DNA from: Tipula vernalis
Taxonomy: Eukaryota; Arthropoda; Insecta; Diptera; Tipulidae
Length of the DNA stretch: 64,000 bases
Direction of reading: 5' to 3'
Assembly: GCA_958295665.1 (NCBI GenBank)
Contig: OY282560.1
Span: 260,781,368-260,845,367, forward strand
Under the pieces are notes generated by a model, which did not search any database, was not told the DNA's origin, and was given only the letters and a program-made list of their open reading frames with translations. A program made the translations under genes and the position numbers. Position 1 is the stretch's first letter, and each line of letters begins with the position of its first letter. This document shows positions 22,164-34,359 of the stretch, in pieces.

Positions 22164-25100
22164 GAACCAATTTTTTTTTTTTTGTAAAATGCTCGAACTC
22201 GGCCTTTCTGTTGTTAACGAAAACCAATGGTGTTCGTGTCACGGTACGGCTCCATATTGTTATCGTAGAGCTATTGACATTGAAAAGATTAATATATTAC
22301 TGTAACAGTTTGTTTCGTAGGGTTTATAAAAATAAAGAATATTCAATCCAACTACTCGCTAAGGTTTTCTTTTTCGGTTTGATGTAAATGCTGTTTCGTT
22401 CATATTGGAATATTTGATTATTAATATATTGATTATGGAATTTTGTATATTTATCTTTGATAAATAAAAAAAAATAATTGAATTAAAAATAAGTCGCGTT
22501 TTGAATAGAACACCTTAAACAAGTCTTGCAATTTTAATTAATGAAGTCTTCTCAAAATCCGTAAATACCATTAACTCTTGAATTTGATTAAAACGGTTAA
22601 TTAGAACAAAAAATTATTTGGAAATTGTAATAAATAAGCCCCTAAAATGTTAGGCGAAACACTCATTACATTCTGTGTTTTACTCTTAGGTTGTTGCACT
22701 CTTGCATTTTATTTTTTGTTTTAATTATATAATTAAATTATGCGTGAAATTGATTTTATGGCGTGTCTGCATAAAAATAAAATACGTGTTTTATACAAAT
22801 AGTTGTTGACTTCTCCGTGTACCACATAACTTTCCCAACCCACAGAGTCCCTCTCTTTTTTATAGGAAGACATTCATTTTTAATCCAAAAACAAATTTAT
22901 TTATTTCAAAAATTCCTTTCGAAATATTTATTAAATTAATTCAAGTTTTATGTTAGAAAATTTTATTTTTAAATTTTTCAAGATTTTATTAAAAGCAAAA
23001 TAATCCATCTGGTTTAAGCGAATTTTCTTGCCATCAATGAAATATAAAAATAAGAAAAAATATATAATCTTAAATATATCAAAAAATAAACAAAATAAAT
23101 ATTAAATAACATAAATATTTTTTTTCTAAATTCGTCTGTGAGTAAACAGGCAAGGAAAATCCATTTTCGTTTTGCAGAGTTAGTACCCCGCGGCGTGATT
23201 AATTTTGGTTTTGTATTACGATGGATAAAAATCTTCTGCCACACATACGAATATTTGTATTTTTTTTTATTGATGTTTTACCGATTTGTCTCCAAATCGA
23301 CATTAATAAACTTAATCATCAATTTGTCTATATAATATTTCTATTAATAACCTTAAAACATAAGGTGACGGAGAAAACACTTTTTTTTAATTAAGCTTAT
23401 GAAGAAACATAAAACTATTTGAAATATCTTAATGATGATGAATGAAATATATTTTACTACATGTATTTGAAAAATGTAAATTACAATTTTAGTATTTATG
23501 CTAAATTTTCTTTAATCTAAAATTTGTTTTAGACTAGAGTAGTTGATCAAGTTAAAGTACAGTTTTAACTATTCTGGTTGACGAAAGAACTAACAAATAA
23601 TTTTACAATGTTTTTCCGTCAAAAAACTTGAATAGGAACACATACAAGAGGAAGAACCAAAATGGGAAATACGCGAGCTCATTTCTTATCTCTGAATTCA
23701 TGTTATTTAATTTCATTTTGTTTGAGGAGATGATGGTAACTATAATAAGTATTAAATTCTCGTCTATAAAAAAAAAATCTTGTTTATTTTCCAGGTTTTT
23801 CCAAAAATCCATTAACTGTAGGAAAATTATTACATGAAGTTCATGACTATAACATAAAGGTATATGTAAATGTAAATTACACATTTATCGATGGTTATAT
23901 AACGCACGGCCGGTAGAAATTTTTATAAAGCCTAGAATGCGGTTCAAGTGAAATTAAATTTTAATTTTCACTCGTCTCCAAATAAAACAAGCGCTTGTAT
24001 CATTTTTATATGTAAGGTCAATTTAAATTTCTTTTGAAATTTTCAACTTTATTTAACTTTTAGTCGTTATCTTAGCCGTGGAACAGTAACATCCAGTAAA
24101 TCCTATGGGCGCCGTTCTTAAATGAATGTTAAGAAAAACAATTACTATTGTAAAAGACAGGTGATTCCTGTCCTGCAGCCGCCTCAGAAAATTTGTGTTG
24201 AAATCAATTGCAACGTGCACATGACGCAGTTGACTTCACAATTAGAAACAACAGAATAATAGAGTTGCACATATTTCAATTTGTTGAGACATGTTAATAA
24301 TAGACTTGTCACTAATCGTTTTAGAGAAAACATTTTGAAAACAAGACACAAATGAAATTTTTCAGAAAATATCAGATATCGCTCGTTCGTAAAATATAAT
24401 TTTTATAGTTTAAAAACCACACTCTTTGGGTGGTAGCTGCATTTAAACGGCAAATCAACAAATTTCCAAAACAAAAATTCGAAAAAAGTCATCACCCCAT
24501 CTCACTGACCGATTAAAAAACTTTATGGTAATGAACCTCATTCATTCTTTTGAAATGCACTTAAAAAAGTAACTTGAAACTAAAAATAAAATTTTAATTG
24601 TTCGATTGTATTACTTGCATTAAAAATGAATAGAAATTGGTACGTGACATTTTCTTAAAAAAAAAAAAAAAAGAAAAAACATTTTCTTTCATTATTTATT
24701 TAGAAATAGTAAAATAAAATAATAAAAACTAAAGTATTTTTCTATTAAACAACTAAGTAAAATATGGATTAGTTTTGTATTGTGTTAAATTGAATAAATT
24801 ATCTAAAATCCAAAAATTATCTTGCCCACGTTTTGTTTTGTTTAGAAAATTTTAATAAGTGTAAGTCGTTATCACTCTAGAGAGATGCTATAAGCGGTTA
24901 ACGAGAGAGATTAAAAGATAAAGAGTAATTTAGTTCAATCGGCACATGTTTGCACCGTTGGTATCTGAGGCTGGTAAAAAGGTTGCGTTATTAATTAATT
25001 TTTTTAACTGCACTTATTTGTTACATTGAATATTTCAATGCAAAATTGTTGTTGTTATTCAATTTTCCAGTGAAATGAAATAATTGTATTTTAGTTGTTT

Positions 25101-25759
25101 GCATAAGCAAATTATGCACAGTTTTTGTATGGTATGTAATTAAATTAATTGCTAAAGCAAATATCAATAACATTACATTTATGTAATAAACTGAAATATA
25201 AACAAAATTTATTGGTTATTTTATAGTTCTTCCCAGAATAATAATACTAAACGGGTTTTAAGGCCATTGCTGGCTCGTACCGTGTCAACAACCTGACCTC
25301 ATCTAAGAAGATGCTAAATCGTTCTTTACTACGAGAAAGCATCGCCGCCATCGCTACCAAAAGGTGTAGCTGCGTAGACGATAATCTGATTTGACAAAAT
25401 ATCTGCTTCTTGAATGCCGTGGCTAATTGCAAAAACTCTCGATGGCTTATTCTCAAATTTAACACAACATTATTACTATCATTTTACATAGGCATACATA
25501 TTTTCACATCAAACATCACAGAGTACGTACCTCCCGAGATGTTCCGTTTCCTATATTAGAAAGAATCATTCGCAAGGAAAAAGCTAGATCAGTGACTGAC
25601 CGGTTCGGAGCAAACCCTACATGCTACTCACCGACAATTTCCTCTACCAATGGAGTGATCCCTCCCAATACCATGTAAATCATTAATTTGTAAGCTGTGC
25701 AAAGAAGAGAAGAGATGTAGTGCCGGTAATTCCAATGATAGTTTCCCTTACAACATACA
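22164..25759. other. Long AT-rich stretch, no gene recognised
   Basis: It contains poly-A/T runs (for example 22172-22185 and 24655-24672) and small ORFs without recognisable domains. A near-duplicate of 20-25 bp (CAATGATAGTTTCCCTT) occurs at 25734 and 25759. No transposon protein was seen. Confidence 0.45.
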
Positions 25760-26065
25760 ATGATAGTTTCCCTTGGGTTTGGTGAATATAATTGGTGAAT
25801 ATAATTCGCTAAATTAGTATGGTCTTAATTGATACAAGACGTATGAAGTAAGAATTGTATTTTGTAGTTTGATCTTAGCTACCTGATACGAAACCAAACT
25901 ACTGGGAAAAGTTCTCGGTGTATACAGTGTATAACCTTTAGGTAAAGTACAGGGGGAGTGATATTTCTACTTTTTGTCGGTAGATGTATTATGAGTAAAT
26001 GGCCTCTTTATTGAGCCAGTATCACCCAGCCGTAAATATTGGTCTATAAAAAAGCCGAAAAAATA
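25760..26065 (-). repeat. Interspersed repeat family X, copy 1
   Basis: It contains GTAGTTTGATCTTAGCTACC, ACGAAACCAAACTACT, the AGGTAAAGTACAGGGGGAG...TGATATTTCTACTTT block, ATTATGAGTAAATGGCCTC and the end CTATAAAAAAGCCGAAAAA. The same ordered blocks occur at 33580-34345, 37590-37857 and 40620-41065. The orientation here is opposite to the 33.6 kb copies. No coding capacity; type unknown. Confidence 0.75.
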
Positions 26066-26579
26066 ACAATCGAATAATGTAGGAAGAACCGTTCAAAGAA
26101 TTAATGCAATCAACCCCAGCTGAGCGATTTCTCTTCAATATCTCTATTAGGAGGGCGCTCCATTAGGAGATTGTGTTGTCTTGTGCTTAACAATGTATCA
26201 TAAAAAATAATAAAATAGGCAAGCCTATCCTGTTATAACTAATGATCCTTCTCTGCGATGTTGTTATATGTAAAGAGGGTGTACAATGGTATACCGGCCA
26301 TCTCCGGAATACAAGCTTAGTCTTGGCCAGAATCTCCAATCAGATTTCATCTGAAGGATTTCATCTACACTCTGTGACACACGTTGAACTTTAACTAGTT
26401 TGGAAAATATTCATTCCATTTGTCGAGTACGAGTAAGTGATAGGAATGCAGTCAAAAAATATCGAAACCGCACAGAATTAGGCTGAAAGATACATAAGCA
26501 GCAATGAACTGTATGGCGAATCCTTTCATTTTCCATATATGAACTGGTGATACTAATACCAAACTAGCCCACCAGCAAC

Positions 26580-27327
26580 AGCAACAAAATCAGCAACAAA
26601 AGGTTGTACCGAAAGAAAAGGCTCCTCCGCCAATTAATCTAATCGGCATAACAGAATTTGCTAGTATACAATCTATAATGAAATCAGTAACCACTAAGGA
26701 ATATAGAGTAGTGTCACTAAACAATAACGTATGGAAAATCAATACACCAGATTCCGATACATATAGAGCTCTAGCAACAAAGCCCAATGCGGAAGGTAAA
26801 AAAATGGTTCATATAGTATACGCAGATAAAAACGAACGCCCAATTAAGGTTATGGCCAGAGGCCTTCATACAACGTGTAAGAAGGAGGACGTAATGGAGG
26901 ACATAAAGGCCAAAGATCTGCAAATAGAAGATGCAGTAAACACCCTACAACGAGAGAGAAGTGAGAACAATCAAGTCAAAAAAAAGGGGCTGCCACTCTT
27001 TATGCTTACTTTTAACAAAAAGGAGAAAGTTGTAAACATCTTCAGCATCAAAGCAATTCTAAATATGAGGGTTAAAATAGAACCGCTAAAGAAAAACACG
27101 AGCTTAATACCTTAATGCAAAAAATGCCAAGGTTTCAACCACACGCAAAAATATTGCAGACGGGAGCCAAGATGCGTAAAATGTGCTGGAAACACAACGC
27201 GAAAGAGTGTACAGAAAGTAGAAACACCCCTGCAAAATGTATAAACTGTAAAGGGCATCATCCTGCAAATTATAGAGGCTGTGAAGTAGCCAAAGAACTT
27301 CAAAGGCTAAGAAACAAAAAGCATTAG
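26580..27327 (+). pseudogene. Jockey ORF1 (Gag-like nucleic-acid-binding protein)
   Basis: The frame at 26678-27115 gives an RRM-like/PRE-C2HC region typical of Jockey Gag: YRVVSLNNNVWKINTPDSD, then IKVMARGLHTTCKKEDVMED, then LPLFMLTF. After a stop at 27113 the same frame continues with CCHC knuckles CKKCQGFNHTQKYC and CVKCAGN. A frameshift follows near 27205, and the last knuckle CINCKGHHPANYRGC leads into the usual KELQRLRNKK end. The protein would coat the element RNA. The internal stop and frameshift show it is dead. Confidence 0.85.
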
Positions 27328-27595
27328 TTTTCTCAAAACCCTAAGGTTACCAGAGAGAAAACAACTAAAACCCAAGCGGAGCCAAAACTACCAGGTACAG
27401 AGCGGAAAAGTTATTCACAAATTGTACAGTAATCATCTAATGCTATGAATGATAACCCCTTTGAAAGGATATGTCGAAGCACAGAAGCCATAAATATACG
27501 GCTAGAAAAGCAAGAACGTGGTCTAGAAGCTTTAAATAAGCGTCTGGATATGCATCAAACCATGAACGAGGCAACAGTAGCCCTCATATACTAAA

Positions 27596-28593
27596 ATGAG
27601 CAGAACATTAAGAATTGTCACCTGGAACGCGAACGGACTAGCGCAGCATGTTCCAGAGTTAGAAATTTTTCTAAATTTAGAAAAATAGACATATGCCTTA
27701 TATCGGAGAGCCATTTGACAAAAACATCATTTATTAAAATACGTGATTATGAATGTTACCATGCTGTTCACCCAGGAGGAAAACCCAGAGGAGGATCAAC
27801 AGTAATAGTGGAAAAGAATCTCAAACACTATGATGAACCGAGTATCGAAGAAGAAAGTATGCAAGTTAAAACCATAAAAGTTGAAAATAACAATAATAAT
27901 GAATACAGTATTTCCTCTATCTACTGCCCTCCACGCTATAATCTAAACAAAGAAGATTATAGTAGACTCTTTAGATCACTAGGATCCAATTTTATTATTG
28001 GTGATGACCTTAACGCAAAAAACACCAATTGGAGATCAAGACTTACAACCCATAAAGGAAAAGAGTTATTCGAAGTCGAACGAGTAAATAACTGCGAGTT
28101 CCACTCTGGAGGTAAACCAACATACTGGCCTGCTGATATAAATAAAATACCAGATCTCATTGATTTCTATGTAACGAACGGAATCTTCGAGGATTACATG
28201 TGCGTCGAAAACAGCGAGGGGATATATTCCGATCATACACCTGTTATCATGACTCTCAGCACAATGATAATTAATAAGGATAACCTGCCTAAATTAACAA
28301 ACAATAGAACTAACTGGGACATATTCCAAGAATTAATTGAAATGCAAATAAATCTACGAGTGCCGATTAAAACACCGGTACAGTTGGAAGACGAACCAGA
28401 GGTATTTAACAGTACTATTCAACAAGCAGCATGGGAAAGTCTCCTGGTAGTCACACCGAATCCCGTAGGAATCAAAATTATCCTATTGAGATCAGGGAGT
28501 TGGTTAGAGAGAAACGGAAGGCAAGAAAGACCTAGTAAACGACACGCGCCCCGGAAAACAAAAAAATTCTCAATTCTCTATGCAATAAACTAA
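27596..28593 (+). pseudogene. Jockey ORF2 part 1: AP endonuclease domain
   Basis: The ATG at 27596 starts LRIVTWNANGLAQHVPELE, the classic Jockey endonuclease N-terminus. A frame break after about 31 codons (near 27687) is followed by DICLISESHLT, GGSTVIVEKNLKHY, SSIYCPPRY, FIIGDDLNAKNTNWRS (usually GGDFNAKH) and YSDHTPVIMTLS. The domain nicks chromosomal DNA to prime reverse transcription. Most catalytic positions (N, E, D, N, SDH) are still recognisable. The frame is lost again near 28500. Confidence 0.88.
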
Positions 28594-28599
28594 AACAAC

Positions 28600-30240
28600 T
28601 TATAAAAGAATTTAAGAACGAAACTATAACAAGTACTTAAATGGTGTCACCGAACATAAAGATACTGATTACTCTCTTTGGAAAGCAACAAAGGGATTAA
28701 AAAGAACCAAAATGCATGTGCCGTCTATTAAAAATGGGGAAGGCATCTGGGCCAAAAGCGACAAGCAAAAAGCTATTTTATTTGCGGCTCACTTGGAAGA
28801 CACATTTCAACCAATACCTAGGCAAACAGCAGATGAAAACATAATAACAGTTGTCAAAACTGATGAATGTAATATTCGATGTGTAACATTACAGGAATTA
28901 AAAGATGAGATCAAGTGTAATTTGAACGCAAAAAAAGCTCCAGGATATGATTTAATTACTGGACATGTCGTAAAAGCCATTCCCGAGAAGGGACTACGAA
29001 AATTGGTTCAAATTATCAGTGCTGTCTTCAGACTAAAATATGTCCCACGACAATGGAAGGTTGCTGAAGTAATTATGATCCCCAAACCAGGCAAACCAGC
29101 GAACGATAAAAAATCATACAGACCGATTTCACTACTTCCTGTAATTTAAAAATTATTTGAAAAATCACTGCACAAGAGACTCAAGCCAATAATAGAAGAG
29201 AGAAATTTGATTCCACCACACCAATTTGGATTTAGAGAAAATTACTCTACGATAGAACAAGTTCACAGAATAACGGATATAATCGAAGACGCACTTGAGA
29301 ATAAGTAGATATGCTCCAGCATCTTCTTAGATGTAGCACAAGCTTTTGACAAAGTTTGGCACTAAGGACTTGAATTTAAAGTGCATCGAGATCTACCTAA
29401 GCAGTTCTATCAAATTCTTAAATCTTATATCTCAGACCGACATTTCCGTGTAAAATTTAATGGAGAGTACTCTGAACTAAATACAATATCAGCAGACTTA
29501 TCACAAGGTAGCGTATTGGGTCCTATATTGTACATCCTGTACACCAGAGATATGCCAAATACGGAAAGTGCCACCATAGCAACATTTGCAGATGATACAG
29601 CTATTCTGGCAACTGGAAAGTGTATATCAGAAGCAACGACCAAACTTCAAAAAGCAACCGACACAGTGAGTAGTTGCACAAAGAAATGTCGCATTAGCCT
29701 AAACGAAGCAAAATTGGTTCACGTTAACTTCACAAACCAGAAAGTTAACTGGATTCCAGTGGAACTTAATTCAAGGCCGGTTCCAAATGCAAATACAGCC
29801 AAATACCTCGGTATGACTCTCGGTTGCAAGCTTAGATGGATGTTAAAAAAAAAAAAGAAGAATTGAACATCAAATATAGGAAGATGTATTGTCTAATAGG
29901 TAGAAACTCTGAGCTTACAATACATAACAAACTGCTATTATATCAGCAAATACTTAAACCAGTATGGACCTACGGTATTCAATTTTTGGATTGTACCATG
30001 AAGACAAATGTACAAATGATACAATGTTTTCAAAACAAAGTCCTGCGTGGCATTGTAAACGCACCATGGTACATTAGAAATGATAACCTCATTGGGACGT
30101 GAAGAAATACAAAATCATGCAAAGAAACACATTCAGCGGATATCTCGGCACCAAAATGCAGACATACTAAGTTTGTTGGATACCACCAATGCAGTAAGAA
30201 GACTTCAAAGGCAGAAACCTTTGGTATTGGGCAGTTGTAT
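28600..30240 (+). pseudogene. Jockey ORF2 part 2: reverse transcriptase
   Basis: Blocks in order: LKRTKMHVPSI and FAAHLEDTFQPIP; LNAKKAPGYDLITGHVVKAI; VAEVIMIPKPGKP and YRPISLLPVI; a stop at 29147; then HQFGFRENYSTIEQVHR; a stop near 29306; LDVAQAFDKVWH; another stop near 29363; LSQGSVLGPILYILY; FADDTAIL (catalytic motif kept, with FADD in place of YADD); AKYLGMTLG. A frameshift falls in an A run near 29845. The thumb follows: LLLYQQILKPVWTYGIQFL and QCFQNKVLRGIVNAPWYIRN. At least four disabling changes are present. Confidence 0.9.
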
Positions 30241-30393
30241 TTAATTAGATTAGAGAAAACTAATTACTATGTAAATTCAAACGGGAGTAACCATTGGGTT
30301 ACTGCCCGTCAAATGTGAATCTTCATTTAAGAAAGATAAATTACTAAATGATTTGTAAATCAGGTGTAATATTTAATAAAAAAAAAAAAAAAA

Positions 30394-30426
30394 ATATATT
30401 TATATATATATATATATATATATATA
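30394..30426. repeat. (TA)n microsatellite at the LINE tail
   Basis: An A run of about 17 is followed by TATATTT and a perfect TA run. It probably grew from the Jockey poly-A tail and its target site. Confidence 0.85.
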
Positions 30427-30439
30427 CAATATATACATA

Positions 30440-32869
30440 TATAATATGTTTTTACTCTTAGAAAATTAATATAAAAAGGGGTTGTCTCTAACAAAAATTA
30501 ATCCTCCTTAGCTTCGCAAAATATTTCAACAAATTTTCATTTTCAGGCTTCCCCTCGCATGCAGACGTAACTGCACATCAAACAAATTATCACATTTAAT
30601 CCTAATGACAAAATGTCCTATTATTGTATTGGCATGTTACAGGCCCAGTGGGTAGTGAATTCAACCCGTGACTACTAAATCAACCCAAGGCAGATAAATC
30701 GTCAGTTTTGTTTTGCTTTCTCCACGAATAAAGCATTTTTTTACTTATTACTGAACAGCAGTAGAAAAATGAATATGTCCTATTAAAATTGTTCTGTTAA
30801 TGTCTACTTTGTAGACGACCTTTTTGAAGTGAAACGTTTTAGGCAGGCTATGATTCGAAAAAAAAAAAAACAAAGGCATATCGAAACGAAATTCTGTCTA
30901 TCGTGAATGCGTAACATAAATTTGTATATCCTCAAAACAAATCGTGTAACGGAAAACACATCAACATACATTTTACAAACCAATAAAAAACCTCCTAGAT
31001 TTGTAGTATATTGAGGTCAAATTGGTTGCAATTTACGACTAGTGGTACGAGCAGTGGTACCTCGCTTAACGAGCATAATTCGTTCCAAGTTCTACAAAAA
31101 AGTATTTTTGGAAATAATTTGCTTGGCGTATGTCTTTCTAGTTCTTTCTCGCATAATAAATTGTTACGGTGACATGTAGGGTAGATTACTATAATATAAT
31201 ATATAGTATAATAAGTTATTTTATAGCGAAAAGATTACTGTTCTAAAAATTGAATTTTTTCGTGCTACAACTGTTCTACGTGTTACCAAACAATTCTTAC
31301 TGGAAAAATCATGAAGCTTCTAGAACTTTTGGTTTGTGTATATAAAAAGCGTACGAGATTGAATTGGATTATTGGTATTTGGAAAGCGATAGTGTAAAGA
31401 TTAAACATTGAATTAAAAAGTTTAAGTTCAATAAATAAATTCTTTCGTAATAAATCGAATTTTTGTTTTATTGACAATCCAGTGATTCGAATCTTGATTG
31501 CCAATGCAAAACCGTAAAAATATGCACAGAAATATAAACTTAAGGTTTTTGTACTATTTCGAAATATGGGATTATTATGTTAAATAACTAATTGTAAATG
31601 TACAATAAATAGTAATTTTAATTGAAAACGCAAACAAGGTTCAAGCCACAATGTTCGAAAGGAGTGAAGTTCTACAATGAGAATTGGAAAATTAAGACTT
31701 TAATACTCGTACCTTGTTTTCTCGCGATTCAAAAATGAAACAATTGGTTTATGCTAACTACAAAATGAGTTACGAAAATTATTCTCAGCAATAGTTCCAA
31801 ATGACGTGAGAAAACTGTTACTGCTTCTACAACTAAATTATTTAGTGTTGTGAATTTCTCTTGAAAAAAATTTTCGTCTTAACTTAACACTTTAAAATAT
31901 AATTCGAACAATCCACAATCACAATTTATTTTTATTTTTTAACATAGAATATGCGACTATCTAGTTTCAATGTGTCTACTACTCTGTCTTTATATGATAT
32001 AACACTATAAGGATCAATTGAACTTTTCTTTAAATCTTGCTGCGGTAAAGCTACACATTTTACTGTATATGCCAGACGAATCATTGGACGATAGATGATA
32101 GTAATTACAAGTTTACAGGCTACACACATTCCTTTTTCTTCTTAAAAAAATATTTATTGCTAAATTTATGTTTTTTTTTATATTGCTTCATTTTCAAGGC
32201 GTTTTTAACTAAAAGTGTTTGACAATTATTTATATATTAGTTATATAACAAATAATAAATTAAATAAAAATATATTTTATAAAACACTAAACAATTTCTC
32301 CTAGCTTTTCACAATTGATTGAAAAATTCAATAATTTCGAAAACAATGCAAACGATTTATTTACAAATTGTTCTTGACCTCATCTACTTATTTTAATTTT
32401 GCTATTTATAGTAAAGAAACTTTCAAAAACTATAAACATTATTATTGGCTGATTTAGATTTCATTAAAACGACAAGGAATTTATAAACGAAAAAAATGTT
32501 GTCACAATTCCCACATAACTTTTAATAATATTGTTATAATTAAATTGTAACCTGCGGCCTATTCCACCAAAAACATACCGCTTTGCACTTTTCACTTTTC
32601 AAATTTTTAATTAACTTTTGTCATTTCAAAATATATTTTAAGAAGTTTATATATTCTACTCTATAAATAAATTAACTATCCACCTTACATAAATATCTTT
32701 TACTAAACTTTGGACAGTTTTAAATTTATTTTCTTATTTTTATAGAATGCAATTTAAATTGATAATTTTTTCAATCATTTAGAATCAAATCTGTTTTAAT
32801 TCCAGTGAAATTTGATAATAGAAAAAAAAAAATCGCGTCGCACGAAAAACAGCTGTGGCAATGCCTTTA
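30440..32869. other. AT-rich spacer, no gene recognised
   Basis: No ORF of known type. The segment from 31051 starting CAGTGGTACCTCGCTTAACG looks a little like a pogo/Tigger terminal repeat, but no partner end was found. Confidence 0.4.
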
Positions 32870-33062
32870 GGTCATACTACCATTATTCTATGTTAAAGAT
32901 GTTTTATCAAATATCTTTGTCAAAGATAAATGATAGTGTGAGTTAAATCTTCTGTAAAAGATTCCTTCTATAAAATAAATTTTATCAAAGCTAGATTCCT
33001 AAAGCTAAATATGATCAAATATTTGATAAACCATCTTTGATATAGAAAAGTGATAACGTGGC
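32870..33062. repeat. MITE with about 45 bp terminal inverted repeats
   Basis: The left end includes TAAAGATGTTTTATCAAATAT at 32894-32914. The right end, about 33018-33040, is its complement ATATTTGATAAACCATCTTT. Pairing continues outward to GTCATACTACCATTATTCTA on the left, with mismatches. The roughly 100 bp between has no ORF. Confidence 0.65.
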
Positions 33063-33579
33063 AAAATTTGTACATGAATCACGGTCATAAGTTATAACGT
33101 TTTTCAAAGCAACTAGATATGATATTGTTAAAGATAAACAAAGTTTTTAGAGTGATATAAAGGGAATTCGTTCTAACACATTTATTTTGTTGAGCGAATT
33201 ATGTTATGATCCTTAAGCTTTGCCTGTTTTAATTTTGAATTAGTAAATTGTTTACAACTAGCGACTGACGTGCTACATAATACGAGTTTTACTATAAAAC
33301 ACATGGTTTTTATTCATTATTTCCGAAATGAGTAAACGAGACATTTTAACAAAACATTTTAAAAACACATATCCTCTTTGGAAGTTTCGCAAATAATAAT
33401 GCATCGAAACAAGAAAATGAGGCAGGATGGAAGGATTAATTGCCAATTATTACAACTAGCATCGGCCGACAAGGATTGGAGCTACGTAAGAGATGTTTGG
33501 CTTATGGAAAAGCAGTACTTTGGTGAAACTTTCCTTGTTGATAAATTTTAGCTGAAACATAGTATTTAATAAATTAAGA
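33063..33579. other. Spacer, nothing recognised
   Basis: No coding sequence or repeat identified. Confidence 0.4.
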
Positions 33580-33985
33580 AATTCAAATTGTCTGTTAATC
33601 AATTGATTTTTTTTCGGCTATTTATAGACAAATATATTAATTGTAATGACATTCACAATATTTTCGATTTGGTTAATCAGAAAAATAAAGAGGCCAATCA
33701 CTAACCAAAGTAGAAATATCATCCCCCCGGAATTTACCCCAAGAGTTATACCAACGTATCTATACTCTTCAAAAATGAGAACCCTCCTTGAGCTCCTATG
33801 TTGATATTCTGGTTTCGTACTGAAAAGTTGGTCTACTTATCGGGTAGCTATGACCAAACTACAAAAATGTATTTCTCGCTTAATACATTAAGTATCTAGC
33901 CAGAACGTACTGTTCTAGTGAATTACATTCATTAAATCAAGAACCCAAGGAGAAACCTTATTTGTGTATGTATTATGGCCACACA
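33580..33985 (+). repeat. Interspersed repeat family X, longest copy
   Basis: Ordered blocks: TCAATTGATTTTTTTTCGGC, ACAAATATATTAATTGTAAT, ATTTTCGATTTGGTTAATCA, AGAGGCCAATCAC, GTAGAAATATCATCC, a GAGAACCCTCCTTGAGCTCC block, CAAACTACAAAAATG and GAATTACATTCATTAAATC. About 400 bp and non-coding. This copy defines the fullest unit. Confidence 0.8.
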
Positions 33986-34345
33986 AATATATTAATTGTA
34001 ATGACATTCACAATTTTTTCGATTTGGTAAAACAGAAAAATAAAGAGGCCAATCACTCATAAAATACATCTACTAACCAGAGTAGAAATATCATCCACCC
34101 GGACTTTTGTGAATTACATTCACTAAATTAAAAACCCAAGGGGAAACCTCATTTGTATGTGTATTAATGCCTACACGAATAATTAAGAAGTTAAAATTGT
34201 CTGTTAATCAATTGATTTTTATTTCGGCTTCCATATAGACAAATATATTAATTGTAATGACATTCACAATTTTTTCGATTTGGTAAATCACAAAAATAAA
34301 GAGGCCAATCACTCATAAAATATATCTATATCTACTAATCACTTG
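33986..34345 (+). repeat. Family X, two further partial direct copies
   Basis: ACAAATATATTAATTGTAAT restarts at about 33985 and again at about 34238. Both are followed by the GACATTCACAATTTTTTCGA and AGAGGCCAATCACTCATAAA blocks. The first lacks the middle CTTGAGCTCC segment. The second is cut off by the LOA-like LINE that begins near 34360. Confidence 0.8.
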
Positions 34346-34359
34346 CACATCAGATTTAG

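Larger units (their letters stand above)
26500..30395 (+). mobile_element. Nearly full-length, inactivated Jockey-clade LINE
   Basis: Gag-like ORF1 (26580-27327), endonuclease and reverse transcriptase (27596-30240) and a poly-A tail (30378-30394) are present in the standard Jockey order and orientation. The element has at least six stops or frameshifts, so it can no longer move itself. Its 5' boundary is uncertain. No target duplication was identified because the tail runs into a TA microsatellite. Confidence 0.9.

Noticed and set aside
25247..25465. 72-codon minus-strand ORF with slightly higher GC
   Set aside because: No motif, no neighbour of the same kind and no sign of splice sites or conservation that I can see.
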